A DNA stretch of 33,884 nucleotides from Cochliopodium minus (lineage: Eukaryota > Discosea > Himatismenida > Cochliopodiidae), in assembly GCA_024220525.1 (NCBI GenBank), contig JAMYWO010000150.1, positions 4,732 to 38,615 on the forward strand. Direction: 5' to 3'. Position numbers and translations under genes: made by a program. Under the pieces are notes generated by a model. That model was not told the origin of the DNA. It saw only the letters and a program-made list of their open reading frames with translations, and made no database searches. Each line of letters starts with the position of its first letter. Within the stretch, counting starts at the first letter, position 1. Below are positions 1-11,339 of this stretch, in pieces.

Positions 1-264
1 TAGGAAATAATTTCAATTGAAAGCACTTACAATTGTTTGATACAAAGTTGAATTTTTGTTTCTAGAATTTTAACTCCTAATTATTTGAAATCATTTTATT
101 CAAATAAACAAAAAACAGATTGAAGTGAATACAAAGATTTTTTCTAAAGGGATATTTCTAAAGATCTTTCTAAAATCTTAAATCTTTTCAATCATTTTGA
201 AATCAGTTTAAAAATATTTAAAAAAAAAAAGAGGAACTTCTCCTTGTACAAAATTAAAGGTTAA

Positions 265-2686
265 ATGGATAAATTAAATCCAATTAGAAAAATTAGACAA
301 ATGGTTTCCCAAGGTTAAATTTTCTCGCTTCCATAAAGGAAATAGAAATAAATTTTTAATTTATTTTTTGAATAGATAGAACACGTTATATAAGTGGAAA
401 TGTTGATTTAGATCTCACTTATATAACAGATAATATAATAGGTAATGAAATTTTCAATAGAAGATTCTTTCTCTCTTAAATTCTCATAATTTTTCTTTTC
501 ATAAAGCGATGGGATTGCCTGCTTCTGGATTACAAACGATATGGAGAAATAATATAGATTCCGTGGCTAAATTTTTGAAAACAAATCACAAAAATCATTT
601 TATGATATGGAATTTGTCAGAAAAAGAATATGACTACAGTAAATTTGATAATCAAGTAATATTTGAAAACAATATAATACTTTATTATAAATATTTCGAA
701 AAATTCCTCTTATTTATGTTAGAATTCATCAAAATATTAATTCACAATACTATAATATAGCTTTTAGAATTTGGATTTCCAGATCATCATTCTCCACCAT
801 TGAATATGTTGTTTCAAATAATCGTAAGTATGGAAAAATGGTTATCCACTCATAACAAGAATGTTTCGATCGTTCAGTAAAACAATTAATACAAGATCAA
901 AAAATATAAAAGTTTATAAATTCGAATTATAATAGTTGTGTAGGTGGAAAAGGAAGAACTGGGACAGTGATAGCATGTTATTTGTTATATTCTGGGGTTT
1001 GTGCAACAGCGAAAGAATCATTAGAATATTTTGCACAAAAAAGATCGTCGAAACAAAAAGGAGTAACACAACCATCACAATTGAGGTAAATATAATAAAA
1101 GAATGATCAAGATTATCTCAATATCCTTTCTAATCATCCACCACTAAAAAAAGATATGTGAGATATTTTGCAGAGATATTAACGAGCCAAATCAAACCAT
1201 TGCCTGTGAGATTGATGCTCCGAAAGATCAGGATGACATCTCTTCCTCATTTTTCCAAAAGAAGAGTGGGATGCAAACCCATCTTGAAAATATACAGCAT
1301 GATAGAGCTTCCTAGGAAATTACTATTTGCAAGTTCCACCAAAGAAGATGTGGAGTAAAAATTTTCTTTCATATTTTTAAAAATATTCAAAATTAATCAA
1401 CAAAAAGATTCATTTCTAAATCGGATGGTGATATATTTTGGTATCCTAATTGCTTGATGAAGGGAGATATCATTGTGATATGCAAGCATATGGGAAATCA
1501 TACAAAGAGATTAATGTTCAGATTTTCATTTCACACCGCATTCGTCAAAGAGAAATTCATCCTTACCAAGAATCAGTTGGATGGTCTTCCGAAAGGACCA
1601 AAAGGTGCCAGAAACTTCTATGATGATGATTTCGCCATAGAATTGACCTTCCAACATTTACCACAAGAAGATCAAGAGACATTGAGTGAGGATCAATTGG
1701 AAACGTACGAACAATCATTTAAAAGATCGAAATCCATACTAAGAAAACAAAGCTCATCAGAATATGATAGCACTCCTGTCAACAAGCCTGTTGGTGTTCC
1801 TCCCATAAATAATTTTCCCCAGGGGTTAGGTGGTAAAAGCAGATCATCTGGAGATTTGTTGAACAATCCTTACGAAACAGGATCTCCTTTGATCCTTAAG
1901 AAGAATGGTAGCTCTTCTGATAGTGTTGGTATCTATAGGACTGATTCCCCAAAGGGAACTTCATCTCCTAAAGGTACTTACTCTCCCAAATCTTCTCCCA
2001 AGACACCTTCACCCAAAGGATCATCATCTCCTATAGGATCCTCACCCACAAATTCTCCTAAAAAAGTTATAACATCGGCTCCCCCTTTACCTCCCAAAAG
2101 AGGAACTGTCACTTCTAAAGATTTTGAGAATATGCAAGAGTTGAATCCAAAGAACTTGGAAAAAAGTGAAAGTGTTGGTACAGAAATCCCTCAAAAACCT
2201 CCCAAACCAACTAAAATTAAATTGTCTCCTCTGAAAGAACCAAAGCTTTTGCACAAGAAAGTTAACTCTGAAACTTCTTTTAACATTGAGCCAAGCAACA
2301 ATAAAAACACCAATATTAGTTTCTTAAAGGAGGAAAAAGATGAAAGCAATTCACAAACTAACAACAACTATCTTTACACTCCGAGAAATTTTAATAAAGA
2401 TACCAACATTGATCTATTGGAAAAGAAAAGCATCAACTATTTCGCTTCTAGATCCAAGTTAAAAGATGAAGATCCTATTGAAAGCAGAACTAGAAGTAAC
2501 ACAACTCTTGGTATTAGACCAAATGATAATTCTAACACTGGAATTAACAGTCCTATGATGGGAAACAGTCGCCAAAATATCGTTCTTTCTGAATCTACCA
2601 TCAGACTTGGTGGCAACAGGAGAAATGAGAAGAAGAGGGAGGTGAGAAAGGTTGGTACTCCTCCCGTTAAAAAAGAAGATAAATGA
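265..2686 (+). CDS. PTEN: PTEN-family phosphatase with C2 domain and Ser/Pro-rich tail (7 exons)
   Basis: PTEN removes the 3-phosphate of PI(3,4,5)P3 at membranes and opposes PI3-kinase. Exons read 265-313, 376-441, 507-655, 761-876, 936-1085, 1154-1354 and 1408-2686, giving 669 residues. The first ATG precedes a basic stretch like the PIP2-binding N-terminus, followed by DLDLTYITDNIIAMG as in PTEN. The catalytic P-loop is HCVGGKGRTG (from residue 127), formed by joining exons 4 and 5. The general-acid loop reads DHHSPP, and the later KGVTQPSQ corresponds to KGVTIPSQ of human PTEN. A C2 domain follows, to about residue 324 (FILTKNQLD, then NFYDDDFAIELTF). The remaining 345 residues are low-complexity, with SPK repeats, PPLPPKR and PQKPPKP motifs, and are longer than the human tail. 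Oddity: the P-loop has V where human PTEN has K125. The family call is very secure; substrate preference is inferred. Confidence 0.95.
1945..2066 (+). repeat. Degenerate SPK/SP repeat in the PTEN tail
   Basis: The tail codes for a run of SPKGT, SSPKGT, YSPKS, SPKTP and SPKGS-type units. This is a degenerate Ser-Pro-Lys repeat that would be disordered and rich in proline-directed kinase sites. Phosphorylation is inferred from the S-P and T-P dipeptides only. Confidence 0.7.
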
Positions 2687-2859
2687 TTCTGTTTCTTTTT
2701 TTTTTGTAATTTTATCTTTTTAAATTGTTGTTTGATCAAACAAGTTTCACTTTAAATAAAAAATATATATTAAAATGTTTTTTGCCGCCAAAAAAAATTT
2801 TCTATTTCGAATTTTTAACGGTTAGAAAATAAAAATAAAAAAATTGCTGTTAAATAAAA

Positions 2860-5800
2860 ATGTCTAAACTCAATATTACTTCAAATAATAACATTAATGG
2901 GTTATATTTAGTTGTAATTGGTATTGGTAGTGCAATAGATTTGAAGAGAGATTCCAAAGAAGAATGCTTTTTCATCAGATGCTCTTTCAATGATGAAATA
3001 AGAGACACCAAATGCATCCAATCTTCTACTCCCATGTGGAAAGAGCACATGATATGGCAGTTAACTGGATGTGAACTCAAAAAATTAAAATTTTCAAAAC
3101 ATATAAGGATCCAATGTGTATCTGTATACAAGGGAAAAAATAGGAATAGAGGATATTTGATTATAAATTTAAAAGATTTGTCTCTCAACGATAATAGGTA
3201 AAAATATTATCGTTATTTTCTTTTTTTCTGTGAAATATAAATTTATAAAAATAAAAAAAATTGAATAGAAAAACTTGGGAGAAATTGTTAGATCCAAAAA
3301 TGGGATGCAGCCCAAAATTATCAATCTGCAAAAAATTGGTATTGGCAGATCTCTACTTTAATAATTTGAGCATGCAGCTGACAGTTGGGAAGAATCTGAC
3401 ATTTTGCAAAGATGGAGAAGAATATACCTTGGAATCAGTAAGAAAGGAATCTGAATCTTCAAATTCAACACAATTAGATATCCCATTATCACTGATAAAG
3501 ATTGTAAATAATGGATATAATTTGAAGGAAAAAAAGATTGAGGATAAAGAAAAAGAAGATGAAGAAGAAGTTGAAACGGACTTGCAAGTGTTAACAACTC
3601 CACCACTTCAACCGTCCGTGTGTGTAAGCGTAGAGGCACCACTATTGAGCTCGGCACCTCCCAAAGAAGAGACCACACCAACAAAAGAAAACAAGAAGGA
3701 TTCATTTGATGACTGCAACTCCTCGATCCTCCAAGAAATCAAAAACAAAAGCAACATGAGCATGAAAAAAACAGACAACAAACAAAAGATAATCGAAAAC
3801 AAAAACCAAACACCTATTTCTTTCTCAGAAAGCATTCATTCACCAAAGTCTTTCATGTACTTTGACCAATCTTCCCCAAACTACAAACAAAAGGTGAAGA
3901 GAAGCCTCACAGGAAACACAAGGCTCTTCGAGTTCACCATCAATTTGGTTTTAAAGAAAACAAGTGACTCCTTGGTCGAGAAAATCAACAAATCAAATGA
4001 AGAAGATTTCTTTTCGTTCAAGTTTAGATTTTTGAACAAAGAATACTCAACAGAAACATTCCACAAGAACCAGTTTTCTTTTCCTTTCACATTACTCGAA
4101 ACAACCTCTTTCTCTGTCGTTGGTGATACAGAAAAGTTCGAAAAGATCCTCGGACAAGATATTCAATTGCAACTCCTTTTGAATTCTGTCCCTGTCTTGG
4201 GCTGCAGCCTCCCTGTCAGTGATATGGTCGACTATTTGCATCCTCTTGGTCCTTATCTTTCCGAACAAACTGAATCACGAGGAGAAGATGAGAAAGAAAA
4301 AGAAAAAGATAAAGAAAACCAAAATTACAATAAGTTTGAAACTGTTAAAATAACACCCGGGTAAATATAATAAAAATTCTTTTTTTATTTTTATTATTTA
4401 TACACCATCATTATTTCATTTTATAAATTAATTTTTTTTAAAAAAATTAGTTTGAACAAATCTGAAAACAACATAAAGTTGTTGGAAGATTCAGTCCAAA
4501 ATGGATCGTTAAGAATCCACAAAGTAAAGAAAAGTAACACCCGCAAAAGTATTTTCACGATATTCGCCACCTCCGAAAACAAACTCAACTCACCCAAACA
4601 GAACTCACCAAAAAACTCTCTCTTCACAAGAAACATGTCCAAAGATCTCCTCACAAGAAACATCTCCAAAAATCTCCTCACAAGAAACATGTCCAAAGAT
4701 CTCCTTACAAGAAACGTCTCCAAAGAATATGTCAAGAAATATTCCAAAGAGATTATCTCAAGGACCCTTTCCAAGGATTTCATTTCCAAAGAAAAAAAAG
4801 ACAAAGAAAATCCTTTGCCCGAACTTTCCAAGCAAACAAACTTGCCTTCTTTAAACTCAACTTCCATTCAAAACAATTCCAATGTAGGACTTCCCACCCC
4901 TTCTTTTTTCAGTCAGACTCCTCATGTCGGCGTTGAATCTCCTGCTTCGATTAATAACGCTGTGGAGGACGACGATGACAGTGACGAGGAACTCGAGAGC
5001 GAAGTAGAGAACAACACCAGAGGTGATTCTGATTTGTCCCATTTCAGGTTTGATCTCCAATTTGTAGAAATCAAAAAACTCACTTTAATTGAGAGTTGGT
5101 TTGACAAAGTAAAAAAAAAAAATTTTTTTTTTATTGTTAATCAAATGAAGGATTTATTTTGTTTATTTTTTATTTTATTAACCAACTTTTTTTTTCCATT
5201 ATTTTTTATTATTAATTTTGTTTTTTATTGAACTAATTTTTTTTTAAATCTTATTTTTAATTTTATTATTAAACTCATTTTATTAATTTTTTAAAATATA
5301 AAATTAGTTTTCTGTTTAATTTTATGACTTATTTTAAACAATTTTTTTTAATATTTAAAATTAAATTAATTTTGTTTATTTTATTAATTTGTTATTATTG
5401 AACTTATTTCAAACAATTTTTTTTATTTTTTATTTAATTAATTTTTTTTTTTCATTTTATTTATTTTTCTTCTAGCCTCTCCCAGATGAATACTACCTTT
5501 ACACAAAATACAAGTACCAAAGCATTTTCGGCCACCACTATCTCTACTCTTCTCCATCCCCTTACAGAGAACAAGACCTTACCTGCAACTTGGAAGGAGG
5601 CTTCAATTCTTTTGAGTTTGTCATGACTCCAAATGACGTAGTCACAGCTGTATCTGAGTAATATTTTTTCAATTATTTTTTTTTCATCTTGTTTATCTTT
5701 TTTTTTTCATTTTTATTCATTTTATTTGTATTTGTATTTGTATTTTTTATCTTACATTTTATTTTTTATTTTTTCTTAAATTTTATTTTTATTTTTTATT

Positions 5801-7238
5801 AAATTATTATTGAATTTTTATTGAATTTTTTATTTTATTATCATAAATTTTTGTTAATTAATTTTGTTTTTTTTTGAAAAAAATTTTTATTTTATTGTTT
5901 ATTTTCATTACATTTTCAATAATTTATTTTAATCTTTTATTCATTTTTTCTTAATCGTATTTTTTTGTTAAATTTTTTTTTTTTTTTATTGAATTATAAT
6001 TTATTTTTCAAAATAATAGCGCTAATTTCAAAGTTGAAATCTGGATGTCGAACAGACAAATGTTAGGAGAAGAAGAAGACGAGGAAGGAATAGAAGATAG
6101 TTATATTGGTAATCAAAAAAATATTGTCTGTTGTTTATTTATTTATTTTTTTTTAAATTTTTTTTGTAATTTTTTTTTTTATTATTCAATTAATTTGTAA
6201 ATTTTTTATTTATCTTCATTATAGTTTATTTTTTTAACTTTTTTTAAATTTATCATTGTTTATTATTTTTTTTAATTTCTCATTTCACTTTTTTAAATTT
6301 ATCATTATTTATTATTTTTTTTAATTTCTTTTTTATCTTCAATTTATCATTATAATTTATTATTATTTTTTTTTTTAAAAAAATCATTTTTTTTTTATTT
6401 TAGCCACCATTGATTTCAAACCAAACACCATCCTTAAAACAGAGAACAGAACAAAGTCGTACGACACAGTCACTTACTCTTGCACAGAAATGTACCCCAC
6501 TGACCGTTTGGTGAACAACGAAGTTGTTTCTCAGGCTCCTCCTTGCTACATCGTCATTAGCGCTAGTCTCACCAACTTGGGAAAGTACATTCATCCAAAC
6601 AAGAATGTAAGAAAGGTTTGTTTTAAATTTTTTTCAATTTTTTTGGATTTTTTAAACAAATTTTTTTTTTTTTAATTCTAAAATATATCTTTGATATTTT
6701 TTAACTTTTTTAATTTCTCAAAAATTTTTTTTTTACATTCTGAAACTAGATTTTTAATATTTTTTATTTTTACTTTTCAATTTTTTCAAAAAAAATTTAT
6801 TAGTTTTTTTCATTGATTCTTTTTCTTTATTCCATTATTATATGAATTATTTCGAAAGTTTTTCAATTTTAATTTGAAATACTTTTATTAAAACAATTTC
6901 TCTTAAAATAAAAGGCTTCCCCATACCGAGACAACTTGCGTCGTAGACAATACATCAGCAAGATAAACAGCCTCTACACCCAAAACAACACCCTGAGACA
7001 AAAGTTCGACCAAAAAATCTTGAAGAGAGATCTCGTCATCAACAACCTCATCGAAACTGAAGAGAAGAACAAAGTGTACAAACTTAGAATCAAAAAACTT
7101 TTGGAGGAAAAAGAAAAACACCTTCGTAAGATTCAGTTACTTGAAGAACAACTTCTTTCCTTCCAAAATAATGAAAAGATTTCTCTTTTTGATGATCTCA
7201 CTTATGAGCTTCAAGATCTTCAACAGTACAAGCATTGA
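2860..7238 (+). CDS. CEP120: CEP120-like centriole protein: three C2-like domains and C-terminal coiled coil (7 exons)
   Basis: CEP120 promotes centriole elongation and basal-body maturation. Exons are 2860-3197, 3269-4360, 4451-5108, 5476-5657, 6020-6108, 6404-6615 and 6915-7238, giving 964 residues against 986 in human. The first C2-like domain (about 10-135) aligns well with human CEP120, including IRIQCVSVYKG and RGYLIINLKDL before the KTWEKLL segment. A second C2-like domain (about 330-445) contains FFSFKFRFLNKEYSTETF. A third (about 674-850) is spread over exons 3-6. The C-terminal 108 residues are a charged coiled coil (KINSLYTQNNTLRQKF onward), as in the family. Between the second and third C2-like domains lie an acidic DDDDSDEELESE stretch and a 9-residue repeat. 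Introns 3-6 are 295-367 bp and very T-rich. The order of domains and the length support the call; the individual C2 boundaries are approximate. Confidence 0.85.
4624..4731 (+). repeat. 27-bp in-frame tandem repeat (4 units) in the CEP120-like gene
   Basis: Four consecutive 27-bp units (4624, 4651, 4678, 4705) encode a 9-residue repeat close to TRNMSKDLL. Units 1 and 3 are identical in DNA; units 2 and 4 differ at a few positions. The following residues (VKKYSKEIISRTLSKDFISK) look like more decayed copies. Confidence 0.9.
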
Positions 7239-7513
7239 GACCAGTTTTAAAATAGGGGGGTTTTTTGAGCCTTTCCTTTTTTTTGTTTAAAAGAATAGAA
7301 TTAGAAATTTCCAAATTAATTTTTGGAATTCTTTTTTTAAAATTAAAAAATTAAAAAATTATTATAAATTAAAATTATTATAAATAAATGTTCTTTTTTA
7401 AAAATGAAATAAAATCATTGTAAAAAAACTTTCACTTTTGTTTTTAATTAAATTTTTATTTTGAAACAATTTTCTCAACATTTTTTTTTTTTGAAATAAA
7501 TAATTTTTTTTTT

Positions 7514-8790
7514 TTAACAAAGTTTATTGGAAAGCTCCTTCCACTCTGTATAAACACCTCTACAACAAGGTCTGATACCCTGAAACCAAGGTTTAGGACC
7601 AGTAAAGTGATAAGCAACAACTTTGTCCCATTCAGCATCAGACATGTTAAACTCGTCAATCAAAGAAGTTAAAACAGCGTATTCTCTTGGCAGGACTTTA
7701 ATTGTCTTAATGATGTCTTCAATGTACCTTTCAAATTTTAAATTTAATAAAATGAAATTAAAAAAAAAATTTTCTTATTTTTCAATTTTTCAATTTCTTT
7801 TTTCTTACAAATCATTAACTGCGTCCATGTCTTCGTATTTGATTTTGGTTTTCAGAATTTCTTCTAATTTTGCGGAAATGGCGTGGTTTGGTGTTGCAGC
7901 TAACAAAAGTGATGTCAGGAAAGGTTTTCCATTTGTAGTTTTTCTAAAATAAAAAATAGAAAAAAAATATTCAACAGAATAAAGAACAAAAGAATAAATG
8001 ATTTTTGTTTTTGTTTTTTTTACAACCAATAAGCATTTGGGATGATTAACTCTTCGGGCATATCAAATAAATGAGATATTTTGTTTTTAATTCGAACATC
8101 TATTTTTTGTAAAAAAAGTAAAAAATTAATTGATAATAAAAAGAAAAAAAAAAGGAAATTTAAAAATGAATAATCAAAATGAAAATAAAAATATATTTTC
8201 TTATTACCAGTATCAATTATCATAATTTTTTTGTACTCAGTATGATTAAAAGCATAAAGTTTGACATTAGTATCCAAGTAATAATGAATTTTATTTTGCC
8301 TGTGGCCATTGTAATAAATGATTTGGTAATGGTTGGTGTACTTCTCGATTTTTTCGTACTCCAACCTGATCCCGCTCCTCACGTATACCGAAACAGTTAT
8401 TCCCTCTAAACTGTTTGTACGGTTGAGATCATCCAAAACAATGTAAAATGGACAGATGTACTCGTTTTTGTTGATGTAAAAAAAATAGGAGTAGTCAGTA
8501 TCTACTTCGCTTTTGTAATTTTCCAGTATGAATTTATCTTTATGTTCTTTTTTTTCTTTAAATTTTGGCGGCAAATTTATTATTTTATTTTCACTTTTCT
8601 TTGGATTTTCGATTCCTTGTGATCCTATTTCCATCGAGATTTCTTCATCCCTTCTCTTTGCATTTTCCAATGCCATTTTTGGATTGATTATGGTTGAAAC
8701 ATTTGAATCTGTTGTGCTTGTTTGGTAGATATAAAAACATATCACCCATACTATAGTTGTCAATATTAGTATTCTGTATGTTATCTTCAT
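7514..8790 (-). CDS. GT8-like type II membrane glycosyltransferase (4 exons)
   Basis: Exons on the minus strand are 8790-8208, 8099-8024, 7943-7809 and 7727-7514, giving 335 residues. A short basic N-terminus is followed by a hydrophobic segment (about residues 6-22, ILILTTIVWVICFYIY), a typical Golgi or ER signal anchor. A charged stem follows. The catalytic part shows the glycogenin/GT8 pattern: FNHTEYKKIMIIDTD (like WNLTEYDKVIYIDAD in GT8 enzymes), with the metal-binding D-x-D read as DTD across the first intron. Further on come ISHLFDMPE, LPREYAVLT and HFTGPKPW (305-312). GT8 enzymes transfer sugars from nucleotide sugars with retention of configuration; the substrate is not predictable here. 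The region before the DxD is less family-like. The gene converges on the CEP120-like gene. Confidence 0.8.
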
Positions 8791-9447
8791 ATTTGACCTT
8801 TATATTTTGAATAAATTGATTTATAAAAGAGATATTCGAATGTTATATTCTATTTGAAGTTGATATTATCTTATCTTACAAGTTTGTGGTACTGGGAGAA
8901 GAATTATCCATTTTTTTTTTTATTGAGTAAATTTTATTCAATGAAATAAAATCTTCATTTTACTTCTATTTTTTTCTTTGATCCTTAGCTGAATCGTCTC
9001 AAAGATTATTGATGATTTTTTCAAATCGAAAATAGTGATTTTGGGTTACATTATATAGAAAATTCCTAGTTAAATTTTAAATTAATTTATTATTTATTAC
9101 AAATTTAAATTGATCTCCATTTGAACTTCCTTTGAAATTAGGTCATACAAATTTACAAACCTCTTTTGACTTGTTATTGTTCAAGAGTTCTAAATGAAAT
9201 AAGGAGATTTTTTTTTACAAACTCAAAATCTAGATCAATAAAAAGAAGTTTATTGTCAAAATTTAATGAACATCTATTTTTCTGATAAATGAAACAAAAA
9301 AATCGTTATAATAATGAATTGTAATTCAAAATAAATTATAAAATTATAAATTAATAAAAAAAAATTTGGAATAAAATTGTTTTTAAACATAATATTTGAT
9401 TGCACAAACTGCAAAACCATTAATCACACAAAGAAGTGTAAATAAAG
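8791..9447. other. Intergenic, between two divergent genes
   Basis: This is 657 bp of AT-rich sequence between the glycosyltransferase (minus) and the first tSH2-like gene (plus). It presumably holds both promoters. I see no coding exon, RNA gene or convincing repeat in it. Confidence 0.6.
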
Positions 9448-11103
9448 ATGAATAAATTCAATTATAATAAAGATAAAAAACATTTGAATACAAAAATGGT
9501 GAGGATAAATGAGAAAGTGATATTTGGGTTGAAGAAATATAAAGAAAAATTCTTCCCATCAATAGAAGAGAATCTATATTTTTTATATATAGCAAAATAT
9601 AACGTTACCAAGCAAAATGTACTGAAAAATATGAACGAATTACAAATAAAAGTATTAGATGTGGGAAATAAAAAATATATGATACTATCCATCCTAAGAT
9701 TGGATGCAATGAAGAAGAAATTTAATATATTGGAGCAGGATTTCCAGAAGATGGGAAAAGAGTTTACATCTTTAAAAGGATGGTATACATATGTGAGAGA
9801 TAAGCTGGAAAATCAAATAGAATATACCAAAACATACTCATCAAATAATACATTCAAAAGCTGCTTCGTATCAAGAGATCTCAATATACTAAAAGAGAAC
9901 AACATTATGAATTTCTCCAATAATTTGACAAAAGATGATTATTTCGTGTATGGATCAAGGGACGATCAAAGGCTCATTAAATTCACCAAATTCAAAGAAG
10001 AAAGATATAAAATGTTCTTGAACAATATCAATCATAAAGAATGCATCAAATCTCCCGTCAAGATCAATTATGTCTCAGAAGAGAAAAGTGAAGTAGAACA
10101 AAAAATTTCTCCCAAAGAAATCCACTCCGATAAAAAAAGGACTATTAATTTGATTAATAGCAATAATGCGATCAATAAAAAGCCTAAAATCATATTATTG
10201 GATCCATTTCGTAAAATCCTTCCTATATCTGACAATGAATCTCATAAAGATAATAATATAAAACAAGTAAAACCTGTGGAGAATAAAAATGTCTTTGATT
10301 TCGATGAACCACTGCCTTACATCCCTGAATTGGAAGAAATATATCCCAAAATTGAAAATGGAATTAAAGAAGAAAAACTTCCATCTGATAATAATGTCAA
10401 TATCTCACAAGAAGTAGAAGAATGCGATGATATTTTCACATCAAACAAAAATGAAGAAAAAAAGAACAAGAAAAGTGAAGAAAATGCAAATAATATGGAT
10501 CCCATTGATCATGATAAACAGATACAGAAATGGAAACATAAAAACACTCCCAAGCCTCCTCCTCCTCAAATCGAGTCGATTTTGGTGGAATCATCTCGTG
10601 TATGCAAGTTCAACAAGACAGATCACAAAGCCATCTTCGATTTCGTCTTGAAGCAAAACAAGATCGCCATCCAAACACACAGCACCTCCCCCATAATAGA
10701 CATTTACTGGCAATGTAGAGGCCTTCCCATGTACTACAAGATCAAAAAAGAAAAAGAGTGTCTTATCATAGAGAACAAGAAGTTCCAATCCCTAGATCAA
10801 GTTATAGACAAACATATTGAGCCTATCAACACAAGAATCAATGAAGTTTTCAATCATTGTTACTTTGTCAACTCTAAAGAAGAGAAAGATGTAAACAGTT
10901 TCCTTTTGAACAACCCTTATGCTTTGTCCCTTGATGTCAAGAAGGGATATTTTCGAATCTGGCTCAAAGACAAAGATTCTCTCAATCTCAATTTTTGCAG
11001 GATCTCTGTTGATTCTTCCTCTTTTTATTTAAAGTTGGAAGATAACTTTCTCAAATTCGATAAGCTTTATTCTTTGATTTGTCATTTTTATAAACAAAAA
11101 TGA
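9448..11103 (+). CDS. tSH2-like protein A: unknown N-terminal domain, charged linker, Spt6-like tandem SH2 (intronless)
   Basis: Single-exon gene of 551 residues; a second ATG at 9496 is a possible alternative start. Three parts are visible. Residues about 20-195 form an N-terminal domain shared with the paralogues (FFPSIEENLYFLYI, GKEFTSLKGWYTYV, YFVYGSRDDQRL). Residues about 195-380 are a charged, Ser/Lys/Glu-rich linker. Residues about 384-551 resemble the tandem SH2 of Spt6: KKFQSLDQVIDKHIEPI plus NEVFNHCYF match Spt6 EEFEDLDEIVARYVQP plus DLLNHKYY, and CRISVDSSSFYLKLEDN matches the second SH2. In Spt6 this module binds the phosphorylated RNA polymerase II linker. Here the rest of Spt6 is absent. 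The first-SH2 position expected to hold the phosphate-binding Arg reads Q (AIQTHS). Function is unknown; a transcription-related scaffold role is only inference. Confidence 0.7.
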   Translation: MNKFNYNKDKKHLNTKMVRINEKVIFGLKKYKEKFFPSIEENLYFLYIAKYNVTKQNVLKNMNELQIKVLDVGNKKYMILSILRLDAMKKKFNILEQDFQKMGKEFTSLKGWYTYVRDKLENQIEYTKTYSSNNTFKSCFVSRDLNILKENNIMNFSNNLTKDDYFVYGSRDDQRLIKFTKFKEERYKMFLNNINHKECIKSPVKINYVSEEKSEVEQKISPKEIHSDKKRTINLINSNNAINKKPKIILLDPFRKILPISDNESHKDNNIKQVKPVENKNVFDFDEPLPYIPELEEIYPKIENGIKEEKLPSDNNVNISQEVEECDDIFTSNKNEEKKNKKSEENANNMDPIDHDKQIQKWKHKNTPKPPPPQIESILVESSRVCKFNKTDHKAIFDFVLKQNKIAIQTHSTSPIIDIYWQCRGLPMYYKIKKEKECLIIENKKFQSLDQVIDKHIEPINTRINEVFNHCYFVNSKEEKDVNSFLLNNPYALSLDVKKGYFRIWLKDKDSLNLNFCRISVDSSSFYLKLEDNFLKFDKLYSLICHFYKQK

Positions 11104-11339
11104 TTTTTTTTTTTTTTTCTTGTAAATTATTTTCAAAAAAAAAATCAATCAATAAAAATTTGAAAAAAAAAAATAAATATGTTTGTTTATTTTCAACATC
11201 TTTAATTATCATCACTCCAAAGAGGAATTCAAACTTTCTTTTTTTTTTTTATTTTACAATCTAATAATTTATAAAAAAAAAAATTCAAAACATCAAAACC
11301 CAAAGAACAATAATAAAAAATAAAAAAAAAATTCACAAA

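Noticed and set aside
509-760. An ATG-initiated frame starting MGLPASG taken as a gene start
   Set aside because: It is PTEN exon 3. The conserved N-terminal PTEN sequence splices in from 265-313 and 376-441, so 509 is an internal codon and the frame beyond 655 is intron.
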